Notes under the pieces: model-generated
Database searches by the model: none
What the model was told of the DNA's origin: nothing
What the model saw: only the letters and a program-made list of their open reading frames with translations
Translations under genes and position numbers: made by a program
Source: Antedon mediterranea
Lineage: Eukaryota > Echinodermata > Crinoidea > Comatulida > Antedonidae
DNA length: 64,000 nucleotides
NCBI RefSeq assembly: GCF_964355755.1
Contig: NC_092678.1
Coordinates: 19,190,922 to 19,254,921, forward strand
Direction: 5' to 3'
Part shown: piece by piece, positions 13,301-28,300 of the stretch
Numbering within the stretch: the stretch's first letter is position 1
Layout: each line of letters starts with the position of its first letter

Positions 13301-16300
13301 ATGACATGTACAGGTTGGGTCACCATCGTCTCCAATAACACAGAAGGCATTCACACAAACGTCCTCCTCGCACTGTGCATCACTTGAAACTATTACGTTA
13401 AAACAATACATAACTATATATTTAAATACGTCACTTGAGTTTACATTAGGTTATCGACGTAAACGCTAAATACACGTGCGTTAACATACGTGCGTTAACA
13501 TATGAGCGCAGAACGTTTAATGTCATCCTCTGATCTGAAGATGGTTATATAATAGTTTAATTTATTCACAACCATACTGTACTATATTAACTGTGTAGGC
13601 TAGTTTACGGACATCACCTATATTCCCATTTGTAAATACAATGACGTCATTATAATAACAGATTTTGTAAGATAATTGTCTGAGCAAGAACATATTGGAA
13701 GAAAATATAAGATTACCACACAATGTCCGATAAACACACATGATTTAAGCATGCCCACTGAATCTGATTTACAATAAAAACAGTACACTACAAATTTCCT
13801 TCTGTCCAAATATGGAAATACAATTTCTAATGGCAATTTATATAAATTCAAAATATGAAGTCAAGATAAAACAACATTTCCATTAACTATACCTAAACAT
13901 GAAACACCGTCATTTTGTATTTCAAAACTATCAAAGCAATCACAAGAAAACGAGCCAAGCGAGTTGCTGCAAACTTGGTCACAGTTATCAGTGCTAAGTT
14001 GACATTCATCAATATCTGAAAATAAAATAAATAATAATCAATGATTGAATAATAAATGCCAACGATTACCTTTCTAAATATACTTTTAGAAATATGTATG
14101 TTGACATTCTTGTTTATGATCAGTCAGTTAAAATTCAAATACAAACACGGTTAGTGTGTACAAAATAGTGGAAGCGAGGATGGTGTCTTTTTTAAATGCT
14201 TGGTATTTTTGTTGCTAAGATAATTTTAGTATTTAATTCTCCCAACGACGAGAACCAATCAAAATGTATTTTCTCTCGATAACAATCAACCTGTCACTTA
14301 CCATTGCAAACAAGTCCGTCACCAGTGTAGCCGTCAGAGCAACTGCAGCTAAACGACCCAGGAGTGTTGCTACATTCAGCATTAAAATCACAAGGTAAAT
14401 TTACATCACATTCATTGATATCTGAAAATGATTAGGAAAATGATCTAAATCAAACAAGATTGTTTTGTCTTTCTCATTTGCTCTTCTATCTCAATTGCCA
14501 CAACAAATGAGGTTTGATGAAAACTCAAAAATCCTTAAGCCTACACTCTTTCTAACATTTTTTTTTTTGGACAGAGAGTATGCTAGTCATCATTCCACAA
14601 TGAATGTAGGTACTACAGACGGTGAGAGAACAGTCTTAGACCGAAGATAGTTTAAAGAATACATAATAAATAAAAAAGTATTCGGTTTTAATATTCGTAA
14701 AAAGTAATTTTCTGTTACTATATTTACCTGTACAATTTCCATCAGATTCGGTCAAATATCCCGACTTGCATCTACAAGTAAAGCTACCTTGGGAATTTAT
14801 ACAGTCTTCTAGTTCTGTGCAAGTGTTTGTCCCATCTGTACATTCATCTATGTCTACAGACAGCAAGTAGCAAATACATTATTTTAATTTCATAATTCAA
14901 TCATTAGTATTAATAAATCGTTAAAACACTCTAGGTATCACGTTATTTCTCCATAAATTTAGGTTGCCCAAATGTACACCGCAAATATACATATAAATAC
15001 AACTGATGTTTAGACAACGATCAATAGAAACTTGTCAAAAAAAATTAGCAAAGCCTTGGAATTTCACAATTAGATATAAAAACAGTAAATTCTACATTAT
15101 TAGCTTTCCAAAAAGGTAAATCACTAATGCTTGAGAAGAGTTTAAACAAGTGACTAAAATTATTGAAACCATTTTAGATTGACATACAACCAACAAAATA
15201 ATAGGATAAAAACAACTGTGGTGGTATAAGGATTTTTTGGTTGTGCAGAATGTGTGTATTCATAAGTAGTCAGTAATAACTAAATAATCATAGTATTTGG
15301 TGGAAAATCGTTACCAATGCAAGTCACACCATCTCCAGCATAGCCAACTGGGCATGAGCAGTAGTAATTGCCCATTGTGTTTGTACACGATGCTCTCTGG
15401 TGACATAAAAACTCTACTGATAGGCATTCATTGACGTCTGTACACGCAGGTCCATCCCCAGTCCAACCGTCTGAACACACACAGGAGTAGGCCCCTGGGC
15501 TGTTTATACAATCAGCATTTGGATCACAGTTATCAAAAGCATGTGAACATTCATCTATATCTGAAATATTAATAAAGGCTATGTTAAGATATTGCAAATT
15601 TAAAAATTCTCAATTTAACTGGAAGAAATTGTTAAATGGTAATTTTCGGACAACCAGCAGTCGAATTAATCTATCTGAAGAAGGAGGCAATTGGAACAAA
15701 TCCTCCTGACACAGATACTATAGAAGAGGAAGGTAGGCCTACTCATGCCTTCTCATGGCCATTTAAAAGTCACTTGTGATATTTTCTTACCGGTACAAAC
15801 TTTTCCCGTTCCTTCAAAGCCATCTGTACATGTACAGGTAAATGATCCATCGCTATTGAGACAATCTGCATTTTCGTCACAAGGATATTCGACAAAAGAA
15901 CATTCATTAATATCTGAAAAAATATGAATAGGAATTGCGGTAGCCGAGTGTTCAGTATACCTACACTTTACTACCATATGCTACATTTAAATACTAGGGA
16001 GGATAAGGCGGCGTGGAAAGGAACTGGCTATTTTACTACATACTTAGTAGGCCTACAATGAGCTAATAACTGCCCATTCACCCACGTTCAGAATGAATTT
16101 GAGTGAGTGGCCGAGCGGTTAAGACAGTGGAACCGTAATTACGTAGCCATAACATCGGCAGGGGTTCGAGGCTCACTCACGCCATGGTTCTGGTGGTAGA
16201 ACGAGTCTTCTCGGATAAGGACTACAAACCGTAGGTCCAGTGTACACATCTAGTTCGTGTGCACTTTAAAGAACCTAGTACATCTTTCGAGACGAGTAGG

Positions 16301-19300
16301 GGGTTACCCCGGTGTATTAGTACATCACAGCCACTGATCACCAACTGGACCCTCTGGGAGACCAGTCTTTGCCCGAAGAGGTTACCCAGTATAAATATAA
16401 ATTTCAATGTTATTCTTATACAATTCATCTTTACCTTAACATTGAAGTACACATTAGAATATCATTTTCCCACCTCAACTTATTCATAAGGCGAAGTGTT
16501 GTAAAATAGGCAAAACTAACCATTACAAACAGTTCCATCACCGTTCAGATCTGAGTAGCCTTCAAGACACATACAGTTGTAAGAGCCGAGCGTATTTGTA
16601 CACTGTGCAGCGTCGGAACAGCTGTCTGAATCGATCAAACATTCATCTATGTCTGAAGTGAAAATAAACAATATACATTGAATAAATAACATAATATTGT
16701 ATTTATAATTGTTGATACAAAAGTCTAGAGAGAAAAAAACTTACCGATACAATTACTTCCATCTGGTTGTATTTCATAACCATCAAAGCAATCACAACTA
16801 TACGACAGCAATGTATTTGTACAAATCTGCTCGCATACATCATCATCACATTCATTGTAATCTAAAATGATTACGAGGGGTATGTTATACAATGTGATCT
16901 TAAATTACAACTGATCTTAAATTACAATGTACAACACTTAGGACCGACCAGCACATTTCGCTCACAACATTTCTGATATGCTGTGTTGTATCAACTATGA
17001 AACCATATAATAGGCTCTATGCTATAATTTCAGAAAGAATTCGATTCTTACCATAGCATTTGAATCCATTTCCTACTAGGCCATCTGGACAACTTCCACA
17101 TGTAGCATTTGCTTCTGGAGCTTTGTTATCAAAACAGCTGACACTCGGATAGCAAGGCTGGTTCATGCAGTAGTCATAATCAACACTGCAGTCAGATCCT
17201 GTCCATGCAAGGGTACATACGCACTGAGCAACCTACATGAAAGTATGTAGAATAATGTAGATGTGCTAGCCAAAATAATTAATCTGTAGTCCTACAAGTA
17301 GGCCTAGTATTCATTTGTAGTATTTGAAACATAAATTTGCACGAACTATTGTTACATTTCCATTGACCACTGGGAGTATCTCACTTACTGGTTTTGTTTA
17401 TCGTCAATATTTAACTTTGTTCCTTTTTACAACCAAGGAAGAGAGATCCAATTTAATTTGTTTTATGTTTGAGCTTAGGTACAAAACTTCCAGTCTACTG
17501 TATGTCTAAATATTTTTTTAGGAAGAAGGTTACTCTCTTCACATTGATACAACGACTTGATAATCTGTAGTTGTATAGCTTGGTAAACCAAATAAAGGTG
17601 TCCAGTTGTAAAAAAATAAAATAAAACAATTTTTTTTGCAGAGCTTGATATGAATCTTTTTTCCTGGGCGTCTGGTTTTTTTAATGGAATTGACACGATG
17701 TACAGTGTATTAAAAGTTAAAATTGTAAAATATTTTGGCGTACATACAGCATATTTGTTATTTGTAATATCCGACCCATCTACGAGTTGATCAAAGTCAC
17801 AGACACCGTCGTTAAAACAGCTACATATGACGACCTCTAGGGGAAGTGCAGATGTGGCTCCACGGCTATCAGTAGCAATGATAGTTAACATTACACGGTC
17901 TGAACTTAACGGTCTCCAAGACAACTCTCCATCTAAAGAAGATTATAAACATGAAGCCCTTTTCTTTGAGTGTGAATCGTAATTATTAGGGCTGGTATAC
18001 CTCAGAACAACATAAGTGACATGATATATTGTGATGGTTAACATTGTTCTGTTGCACAGGGCCATCATGATATTTTTCATGGTCGAAAATAGCGACACTA
18101 CTTTATCCTCAAAATGATGAACATGTGTTTAAACCATTATATTAGGAAAAATGGTAGCAGATTCTATATCACTAGAGATCTCACGAAATAAATTATCCAA
18201 CAAAAGATAAGCTATCCCCTTTTCGTGGTAGTCACACAACTAACCAGCATATATCTTCAAGGTATATTCATTTCATTCAAAAATAAAATTTTCACAAGGT
18301 AGCCAAGAACGAAATTCTCTACGTAACCTTAATATACAATGATAATCACTGAGTAAAATGTAGTATTTAGCAATTAATGTATTGCATAACATTTGGACTT
18401 TTTAGGTATTTAGACTAAGGTAGGATACATGTACAGTAACAAAGTTTCATTTAATTCAATTAATTTACTATGAATTCAAAATCTATACAATTACAGATAA
18501 AAGGTAAAACATCTTTTACAACTCTCCCATTCCATAACAACAGAACAATGTGTCTTACCTGACGTAATTGATCCACCGGGAAGAGCATCTTGCAGTGAGA
18601 ATGATATGATATCACCATTTGCATCAAAGCTATCTACCTCAAATGTATACAAATCTCCCACAATAACATTTAACCTGTTATCTCCTACCAGAGCTGTAGT
18701 TGCGCTTGTTTCCCTTATACCAGTAATATTTGGCGGGAAATTTGCTGACGAAAATAGATTGTTTACATTTTTTAAACCATTTTATTATAATTGAAGAAAT
18801 AAATGAAATAAATATACTAGAGAACTATGTAAAAGTGTATGAATCAGTATTGTAATAAACAATTTTTATGTAAACACGCCTGCTAAAAAAGTGTATGTAT
18901 ACAATTGTATAAACCTTGACTATATGGATGGACTTTATTCAAAATTAGCATAAAAACAATTAAAAAAGTACAGAAACCAATAGAAGAGAAAAATTAATAA
19001 CAGAGAAAATCAGTATAACCCTTTAAACTATAAAATGTGTTTCGTAAAACACTTAAAGTATGCAAATTGTTTAAAAGAAAAGAATACAAATTTATAGAAA
19101 AAAAAAACACATTTAAGGCCTTGTAAAAAAATCCCACAATTTAAAATGGAGAATATACATAATGGACTGATAAAAATGATATAAAATTCAAAAGAAAAGA
19201 TAAACATTTTTTAAAATGAATAAACACAATGTAGTAACTGCATGAACTTTGACATGCCCACTTAAAAAAATAAAAACTAACTTTACTGACCTAAATTTTC

Positions 19301-22300
19301 AGCTCCTTCATTGTTCGTGTCACTTGTATCTTTTGTCTGAGTGCCAACTGTAATGTTGTTAGTCACCAGAGCGTCAAACAAACACTCTTCATTTGTACCG
19401 CAACTTTGTATAGCTTGCTCATACATAGGGTCATCAGCCTTAGACGCTAACAGATCATCAAAGAATATTGGACTGAATTCCAGGTCATTTATATCAGCCC
19501 AGGTTTGTCCATTTTGATAAATAAACAGCGCATTATCTGGGGTTGTTCTCCCTATAGTAATATTTTAAAAATATAATACATATGCTATTCATTTCTTTAA
19601 AAAGAGTGCTCACATTGTAATTGTCGTTTGGAACTTAAACGAAGTTATATGTTTCTTTTTTTGTCTGTCAAACAAACACACTTACATGTTAATCCAAAGT
19701 CATATAATTCTCGTTCAGTTAAATTACGATTTTCTGGAATCATTAACATCGTATTGTCAGGGTACGTGAAGTCATCTTTCCAATTACCATTCCACACACC
19801 TACAATAACAAACAGAAAGTAGTTAGAAAGATTTTAAACAGTATGTATCTAGTTACAACTACTGTACGTTATGCTTGATTAATTGATAGAATAACATAAT
19901 GCATAAAAGGAGAAAGATTCATTGCAAGTATTGATTGAAATATTTATTTATACTGGGTAACCTCTTCAGTCAAAGACTGGTCTCCCAGAGGGCCCAGTTG
20001 GTGATCAGTGGCTGTGAAGTACTAATACACCGGGGTAACCCCCTACTTGTCTCGAAAGATGTACTAGGTTCTTTAAAGTGCACACGAGCTAGATGTGTAC
20101 ACTGGACCTACGGTTTAGTATAGTCCTTATCCGAGAAGACTCGTTCTACCACCTGAACCACGGAGTGAGTGAGCCTCGAACCCCTGCGCCGATGTTATGG
20201 CTACGTAAATACAGTACAAATGAATTTAGCTAATCGTCATAGTATATTGTTTTATTTTTCTACATAATAAAATATAAATATCATGCAAGTCAATTGTGAT
20301 GTTAGGAAAGAGGAATATTCATTTACTCACCGTACAAGCCTTTAGTACGTGATTCGCGCAAATCATCTGGCGCTGACAAGACGACCTCTAAAAGTGGCGC
20401 AGTGAAACCCACCATAATCGCAATACCGGAACCCCAAGATGCAATGACTTTGTTTGTGGTAGACTCTCCTGTCGGCAGTTTGATGGTGAATGTTGGATCG
20501 TCTGGTGAAGTATAATACTCTGAAGCAAAAGCATTGATAATCAAAATCATACTCTACTAAAAAGAAGATACATGCCCCATAGCAGTTACTTAATTATGGC
20601 CTCATAGTTGTGACTTTGGTAGGTATTTACCATACTCTTCTATTCTAGAGTAGGCCTAAATAAGTGGATCTCTAATTGATGAGAAAAAAATAAGTGACAA
20701 TATTTATTTTTTTAATGTACCTTCAGGTAAAGATGTTACGTCCACTTCAATAGACTCATTCACGATAACTTCCAGACCACTTCCATCAGAATTAATTGAT
20801 ATTTGTACCTTTTAAAGAGTAAAAATGCCTTTATTAATAACCGCATATAATTGACAAAATTCTATAAGGTATGTCAAAAACAGATCAGTCGAACAAACCA
20901 TTGTCACAAACTTCTTATTTCCTATAAATTGTTATAATGTATTTTCCTGCAGATGTTTAATAGGCCTACTTTCTATTATGATTAAGCATACCTTTGTTCC
21001 TCCTTGCTGTGCTGCAAATGCGGTGAAAGCAGTGGCCTGCACGACTTCACCATTGATTGGCGGTGTCTGCATTCTTCCTTGAAGGACGAAATCTCCGTCA
21101 TCAACAGTCACCAGTATGAACTCTCCAAGTCCATTGAAGGTATATTCATAGCCATCCAGAGTCCTAATGTGAGGATCTCCAAACATCCACCCTATATTTA
21201 ATTACAGTAGTAAATGATACTAATTGTATTATTTATTGGTTCTCTCCTTTAAAACGGAGGAACACCCTAGTAACAATGAGTTTAACCAAAGAACTTATAA
21301 CACAAGAATCTCCTGTTCTTCAATTTGCATTCAAAACACAGTATCGGAAGTACAGGGTTAAAAGGTCAAACTGGGCGACGCCATTTCACAGCATGGAGCA
21401 GCGCCCCCTCCAAACTAGGAAGTCAATTACTCTACCCCCCTGGAGTATTAGCGGATCCCCTCTATGATTTTGACTTTCTAATTTGATGCGGGCGCCCTAC
21501 TCCTTAGTCAATTACTCTATCCCCTCTAGAGCATTAGCAGATCCCCTCTATGATTTTGACTTTCTAATTTGATGCGGGCGCCCTACTCCATGGCTCACAA
21601 TGGCGCCACCCATAGCTCTATTCTATCCCACAATGCCTTTCGAAATTGTTACGCGCTTCGGACGAACAAAACAAAATTAAAATTGAACCTTTGATGATTT
21701 GTACGAAAATGCTGGATTTTGGACCTATTGTGCATGCAGACTGTCGATCATATGTGTTATTTTTTAAATCACTTAGAGCAAAAGTTAAAAGTGATCATTT
21801 AATGTAATTGTTTATAGGAAAAAACTTCTTATTCTGAAATCTGTAATCACATTTTTACCTATGTGAGGAGGTATGTAACCTCTGCATGTTCCGGTTGGAC
21901 GGGCTTGCGCGTACAGGTCACAATAATAGGGGTCATTGGACTCAGAGCAACAGGCATAGCGCGGTAAAATATCCTCGTCTGCAAAACGAAACATAAGAGC
22001 ACAACAGTTAAATATTTTACTATGCATTCAACTAAAAACCGACCAATTGTTTTAATGGTTCTACTTCTTTTGATAATTTTCAATACCATTAAACGAAAAA
22101 AAAATAATAATGTGCATTTTAAATCATATAGAAATATGGAATGGGCCTCAAAGTTTTCAAAGCTTAACAAGAGTAAATATAATATCACTGTTTCATCAAC
22201 ATTATTTATAAACAAATCATTGTATATGTTACCAAAAAAAAAAAAACAATACTTACTCATCCATAAATTATACAAATCTTCATCAAAATATGATCCAAAT

Positions 22301-25300
22301 TTCGGTGAAGTTTTGCTGACAAAGCTACTTGAAAACACGTCATCTCCGTAACCTTCGACAAGAGAACCATCTTCTCTGTAGCAGCATGTCAGGCTAGCTC
22401 CATACTGGTTTGCAGAAGTAGTGATACAAAATGGTGATCCTAAAAATAATAATTGTTGCAAAACTAAAGTTGATCAGATCAGTTTAATGTACAAGTAGAT
22501 TAGAAAATAATGTTTCTCTCTATTTTTGTTGTAGTTGCTTCAACCTAATTTCAGCATATCAGACTAGCTCCATTACTGGTTTGCAGAAGTAGTTATACAA
22601 AAATGGTGATCCTAAATATAATTAATGCAAAACAAAAATTGAACTGTAGATTAGAATATTTGGTTCTCTTTATTTTCATTTTAGTTGCTTCACATTAGTT
22701 TAAGGAAATACCAGCTAGTTATATACCTTATTTCGTTGTGTGTCTACTGTTTCTATACTAATTTATTTTATTGATTCTCACCGTAAGTTACAGTATTGTC
22801 ATATTAGAACACATAGAAAACAAATAAAACACAGAACAAAAACAAAACATAAATGTAGTAAAGAGTACAGTATGTATCTAATTTTGTTTGTTGATAAAAT
22901 ACCTGCTACACTTTCAATTTCCTTGAGAACATCTGATGGTATTTTAACTCTAACCACGCTAGATCTTCCAAATCGCCTTGTATTTCCAAAATTCATATCG
23001 TTTGTGCCTTGCTGGAAAACACACGGACAAGTTCCAAGCCAGCCTATCCATGGAAGGTCATCATTAATATCCTGTTCTTGTTGAAGATACCAATCTTGAC
23101 AATATCTTCTATAGTTTAAGTCAACGTTCTGGTCATTGTTTTCCAATCGGAATAACCACTGACCGTTCGACTCTGAATTGCTGGTCATGTCGGGGAAGTA
23201 TCTTGAATTTGTTGTCGGAAAAAGGGTTTCATCTTGCTGGACATTAGACAGTTGACCTTGTGACCCAACACCATAGCCTATAATGAGGTTCTTCTGTAAA
23301 AGTACTTCTGGGTTCCATCGCATTCCTCCAACCTCATAGTTAAATATTGCAAAACTGTATATTCCATCGGTAACTAGTATAGCCTGAAAGGTTGCTGTCT
23401 AATTTGTAAAAAATAGAAAAATTGTAGTAAGTTACTTATTTATACATGTAGTTTTTTCATTATGCATTTTCCAACATGTCATGTCATGTAGTGTACTGTT
23501 TCAGAAGTTTTGCTCGTGTACGAATTTTAGTTAATATTATTTCTGTAGGATATTTTTGTGACCACTACATCATAAAAGTATTTCCTAATTATCATATTTG
23601 TTTTTATTTATTTATTTATTTATCATAAATTATGCAATCCTATTTCATTATTGTATTTCTTGTAATATTTATATTGTTTCTTACATTATCTTGGTTATCT
23701 GCTACAGGATATTGCACAACTTTATCCCATGTGACCGTTAACATCCAATTAGCTTCAAATGTAGCGTTATCAGGTAGAGCATTATTTTCACCAAGTAATT
23801 CCTGTACTCTCATAGAAGCCTCATTAAGGACGTATTGTTGATCGGTATTCCTTCTTACTCGGCCAATGTCTGACGAAACTGATTCTCTAACCTAAAAGAT
23901 TACAAGAAACCAACATTAAATATCTAATATTTCAAATATCTTGCATTTTTTATGGATCCAGAAGGTAAGTTTCATTAGGCTTCCTACACATCGTTACTTT
24001 TGGTTATATCAATCAATAATCCTTATTTCAGAATTTATCACCAAAGAAATACATCGTAGGCCTACAAAAGAAATGTATAATGTAATGTTGTTCGATTTAT
24101 ATAGCGCTTATACAATCAAAATATTGTTCCAAAGCGCTGAAAAACAAAAATATGGACAAATAGTTTATAGAGTACTGATAACTTAAGCTATTTCTACACT
24201 AGTAGTAGTAGTACAAACAAGTTTCATCATCACCATGTCCATATTTTTTGTGGTCACATACAGTTTGATAGTGTAGTAGATTATCCAAACCTGATAGAAA
24301 ACGTTGCCAATAGCTGGATCGACCAAATCGACGTCTGACCAAAATGGAGCGATAATGCGATTTGATGAATCAGATGTTATGCCTTCAACTGGTGGATTAG
24401 CGAAACCAAACTTCTCGTCATTTTCATTGATTAGAATTATGACACCGTTTTCAGTAAACTAAGATAATAATGACAAAAGTTACAAAAAACGTCGTAATTA
24501 AGAAACACTAGGTTTAAGACGACTGCTTTAGTGTAGTAGGCATTATCACTTGGGTACATTGCTGCTGTAACAACCGGCTGAGTTCCATTAAGAACTGTGT
24601 TTAACTTATTATTTTGCTATCCAATGTCGAACTTTTAAAAATTTCACTTACGTAAAGACTGTAAAAGAATTCACCAAAAAACGGAAACCCGGTCACTGGT
24701 TTGATAGTTGGGGAAATAAATTCGGACGATTGTACATCTTCGTTATACACGTCACGTAAATTGATATCGCCTTCATCATATCCCCAAGGAAAGAAATAGA
24801 TTTCTGAGGAAACAGTAAGAGTTAAATGTTAGTAAATCATCTTCTTTTCTCTTCGTTAGGCCTACTCGAAATTATCATACATATTGAACACGACAACTAA
24901 AAATAAAATGAAGATATACTGTATGGTATGTTTAATTGCTTTTTATCTAACATTACAGTTAAAATATTTGTGCCGACACCATAGTGCACGGTAAGTTTAA
25001 AGCTCTGTCTACACTATCAAACTAGCTTGACAAAAAAAGAGTAATGTGCCCAAATATGGTAGTGATATGACGTCATCGTGTCCATATATGGGCACATCAC
25101 ATTTTATTGTTTTATGGTGTAAACAGAGCTCTATTTTAAGCACGTGTCAGTCATTCATTTGCCTTTCTAATCACTTCATTTGGTACCTTTTTAAAAAAGA
25201 CTTCAACAAAACTTTTAATAGGCCTAAGCTTGTATGAGGTTGATGTCGAAAATTATACACATTTTACAATTCAATTGTAATGTTGATTATGAATACAATT

Positions 25301-28300
25301 ATCGAGAGGTATTTTTCATACAAAATGAAGCAATATTTACCTTGGCAAGTGTGACCATCTCCAAAGTAGCCCTCGTTGCACGTACAGTTAAAACTTCCAT
25401 CAGTGTTCACACATGTTGATGTAGTATTACCTGCACATGCGCCATCTTGGTTGCATTCGTTAATATCTTAGAAAGGCAATTTAAAAAGCAGGACACTTAG
25501 ATGTTTTATTCCTTTAAGCGAACCAGATCATTTTCATAAAAGGTGTTTGCTTGTGATATCATACGAGGTGTAAAGTGTAAAGATATGTAGGCCTACTACT
25601 AGTGACATGTTAGCTGTCTGCAAAAATGATGATAAGTCGATTTAGGAAAACATTCTTAAATTTTTTTAAAACCTAATTAGAGGTACATATCTTCTTTCTG
25701 GTATGCAGAGAGAAGAACTGGTTGTTACAATGGCAGACAAGAAATTATGGAGCCATTTCAGTCACAAAACTTTGTTGCAAGTTAGGCTTACACAAGTTTA
25801 TGTAACATATGTGTGTGGTCTGATTGTAATCTATGTGAAATTAATTGCATTCGTCCCATAATAAATAACATTAAAATGTAAGCCTACCAATGCATTTGTT
25901 CTCAACTTGTTCATATCCGGCAGGACAACTGCATTCATAGCTACCTTCTGTATTGAGACAGGTTGCCAAAACGTCACACGGTAAATCAGCACACTCGTCA
26001 ATATCTAGATAGAAATTATTTATTTTGTAAAAAAAGAAATAGATCGTTCAGTGTTCTAATTGGAATCAGTTACCCATTGAAGTAGGGTACCTTTTTTCTC
26101 TACCATATTTAACTAAGTGTCACTATTGCATGTATCCGGCATACACTGTAGGCCAACTTGGAAGGGCCATCAAGCACTGTTTCCTGGTAATTTAGTAGGC
26201 CTAAGTTATTTACCTCGACAAGACCGTGGAAGGGCCATCAAGCACTGTTTCCTGGTAATTTAGTAGGCCTAAGTTATTTACCTCGACAAGACCGTGGTAG
26301 TGCATCCAAGTAAATGCCATTATCACACGTCGTGGACGTAGCATCGGCTGGCAAAAGTTGGTAACCAGCGGTACAACTAAATGATACCAGAGAACCATGG
26401 GTAAAGTTACCATCTATGATGATATCGTCTGATAAAACGAGTTCAATACAGTCCTCTGCAAAAAGGAAATGTTCTATTTTATTGAAGGTCTTATAATTTA
26501 TAATAAAAAAAGTGTGCTCAGTACTTTAACATAATGAAGACGAGCCATTATGATTTTATATTTCGAACTGTATGTTTATTTTATTCTTCAGGAATTCTTA
26601 AAATGAAAGTATAAACTATAATAATACCACATTTATATAGCGCCCTTTTCATGAGTAACCATGCTCAAAGGCGCTTTACAAGCATTATTACCCCAATATT
26701 TTTTGGGATCAAACACGTATGGAAACATACTCCCATAATGCAGCCGGTAACCAGCGCAAAGTTGTGTCTAGATCTAACTGGGTACCCATTTATACACCTG
26801 GGTGGAGAGAGGCAACGTAAGTAAAGTATCTTGCCTACGGATACAAGCAATGCGGCAAGAGTTGGATTCGAACCTAGGTCTGACGATCGGTAGTCCAACG
26901 TCCAACACACTGCGCCACACGCCACACGCCCTTACACTATAAACTTCCATCAAAATACAAATTAGGCTTGAGTAAGAATAAAAATTGAGTGTTGTAGCCT
27001 ATGTGTATGATGTAATATAACTTGTGTAAACAATCAAAAAGCTGTCGTAACAGAAGAAGGAATGCTGCTTCAACCTAGAGCTTTTGATCAGCCCCTTGTG
27101 ACGTCATCAATGTATCAATTTTCTTGAAAATCAAAATGGGAAATTTAAAAATGAAATTCAGGAGGAAAATTATTGTGGATGTTATTAAAACAAAACAATT
27201 AAAAAAAAGTTCTCTGAAACATAGCAAACTACTTAGAAGCAGACAATGGCAGAGGACATTGTGACCAATATTAAAGATATCAATAACTCAAGATTTTATT
27301 AAGCTTTTATGGTGTCATCGGATTTTATATCGATTTTAAGCAAATAAAAGGCATGGTCTTTTTGCATTTATCTATTTACACAAAAAAATCAAAGAGTTAT
27401 TCTTACCCTGGCAAGTCGGGAACTCGTTGAATGTATATCCATTACAAAGTACTTCCGGTTGACCTACAAGGGTATACCCTTCTCTACAGGTAAAATTAAC
27501 ATATGAGCCAGACTCGTACAAGCATTGGTTGCCATCACCGGCTATACTGTTTAGTGGTAATATGTATGCATCGACATTGCATTTGTCTAAAGAAATGGAA
27601 AAACCGAAAAACAAACAGTAATTGTTTGATAAATAAATCTTAAAAAAGATTAAGTAATGAAATTCTGTTTGCATACAGAATTTTATTTAATGCAGAGGGG
27701 TATGACATGAACCCCCCCCCCCCCCGCCCCACCAACACCCACCTATGCATTGATATTAAACCATGGAGGAAAAAATAAACACATTAGCCAAAAATGATGG
27801 CTGTGAACAAGTTTAGATTTGTTTTAAGCAACGTACAAGTTCTATTAAATTGCGCATTAAAAGACAGCTCCGGGTTTAAAATGTGAACAGTTATACCTGG
27901 AGTTATCCTTCACAGTTTGACGATAATTGGTGTGAAAAGTATGAACACCAAGTCTGTGTAGGCCTACACATATTAAATCTTGAAACAAGATAATGATGTT
28001 TTAGCGCTATTTCGTAAACATCAGGGCCCGTTGGTTACAAACGCGTTAACCCTGTCAGCCATTTTTATATACAATACAATAAAGTACAGTTGAAATTAGT
28101 GCATGCTAAGTACCACTAGTGCATGCTAAGTACCACTAGTACTGTTTAAGTTAGTTTCTGTGCGAATACCATTAGGCCTACTTAATAGAACTCGATTAAA
28201 AGTAGGCCTACTTATCAGAGTTTATTCGTTAAGACCAGCAGACAAAACTTGCACTTGATCTTGTCTATCTTAAAATGATCTACTTATCATCACAACGACA

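Noticed and set aside
16101-16180. Possible tRNA-Leu/Ser gene
   Set aside because: Stem pairing is poor and it is fused to a repeated body found elsewhere; it is a SINE head.
22022-22351. Plus-strand 109-codon frame
   Set aside because: Antisense shadow over exon 15 and its intron; no protein-like features.
26864-26935. Possible tRNA gene on the minus strand
   Set aside because: Good A and B boxes, but followed by a SINE body, tail and target duplication.
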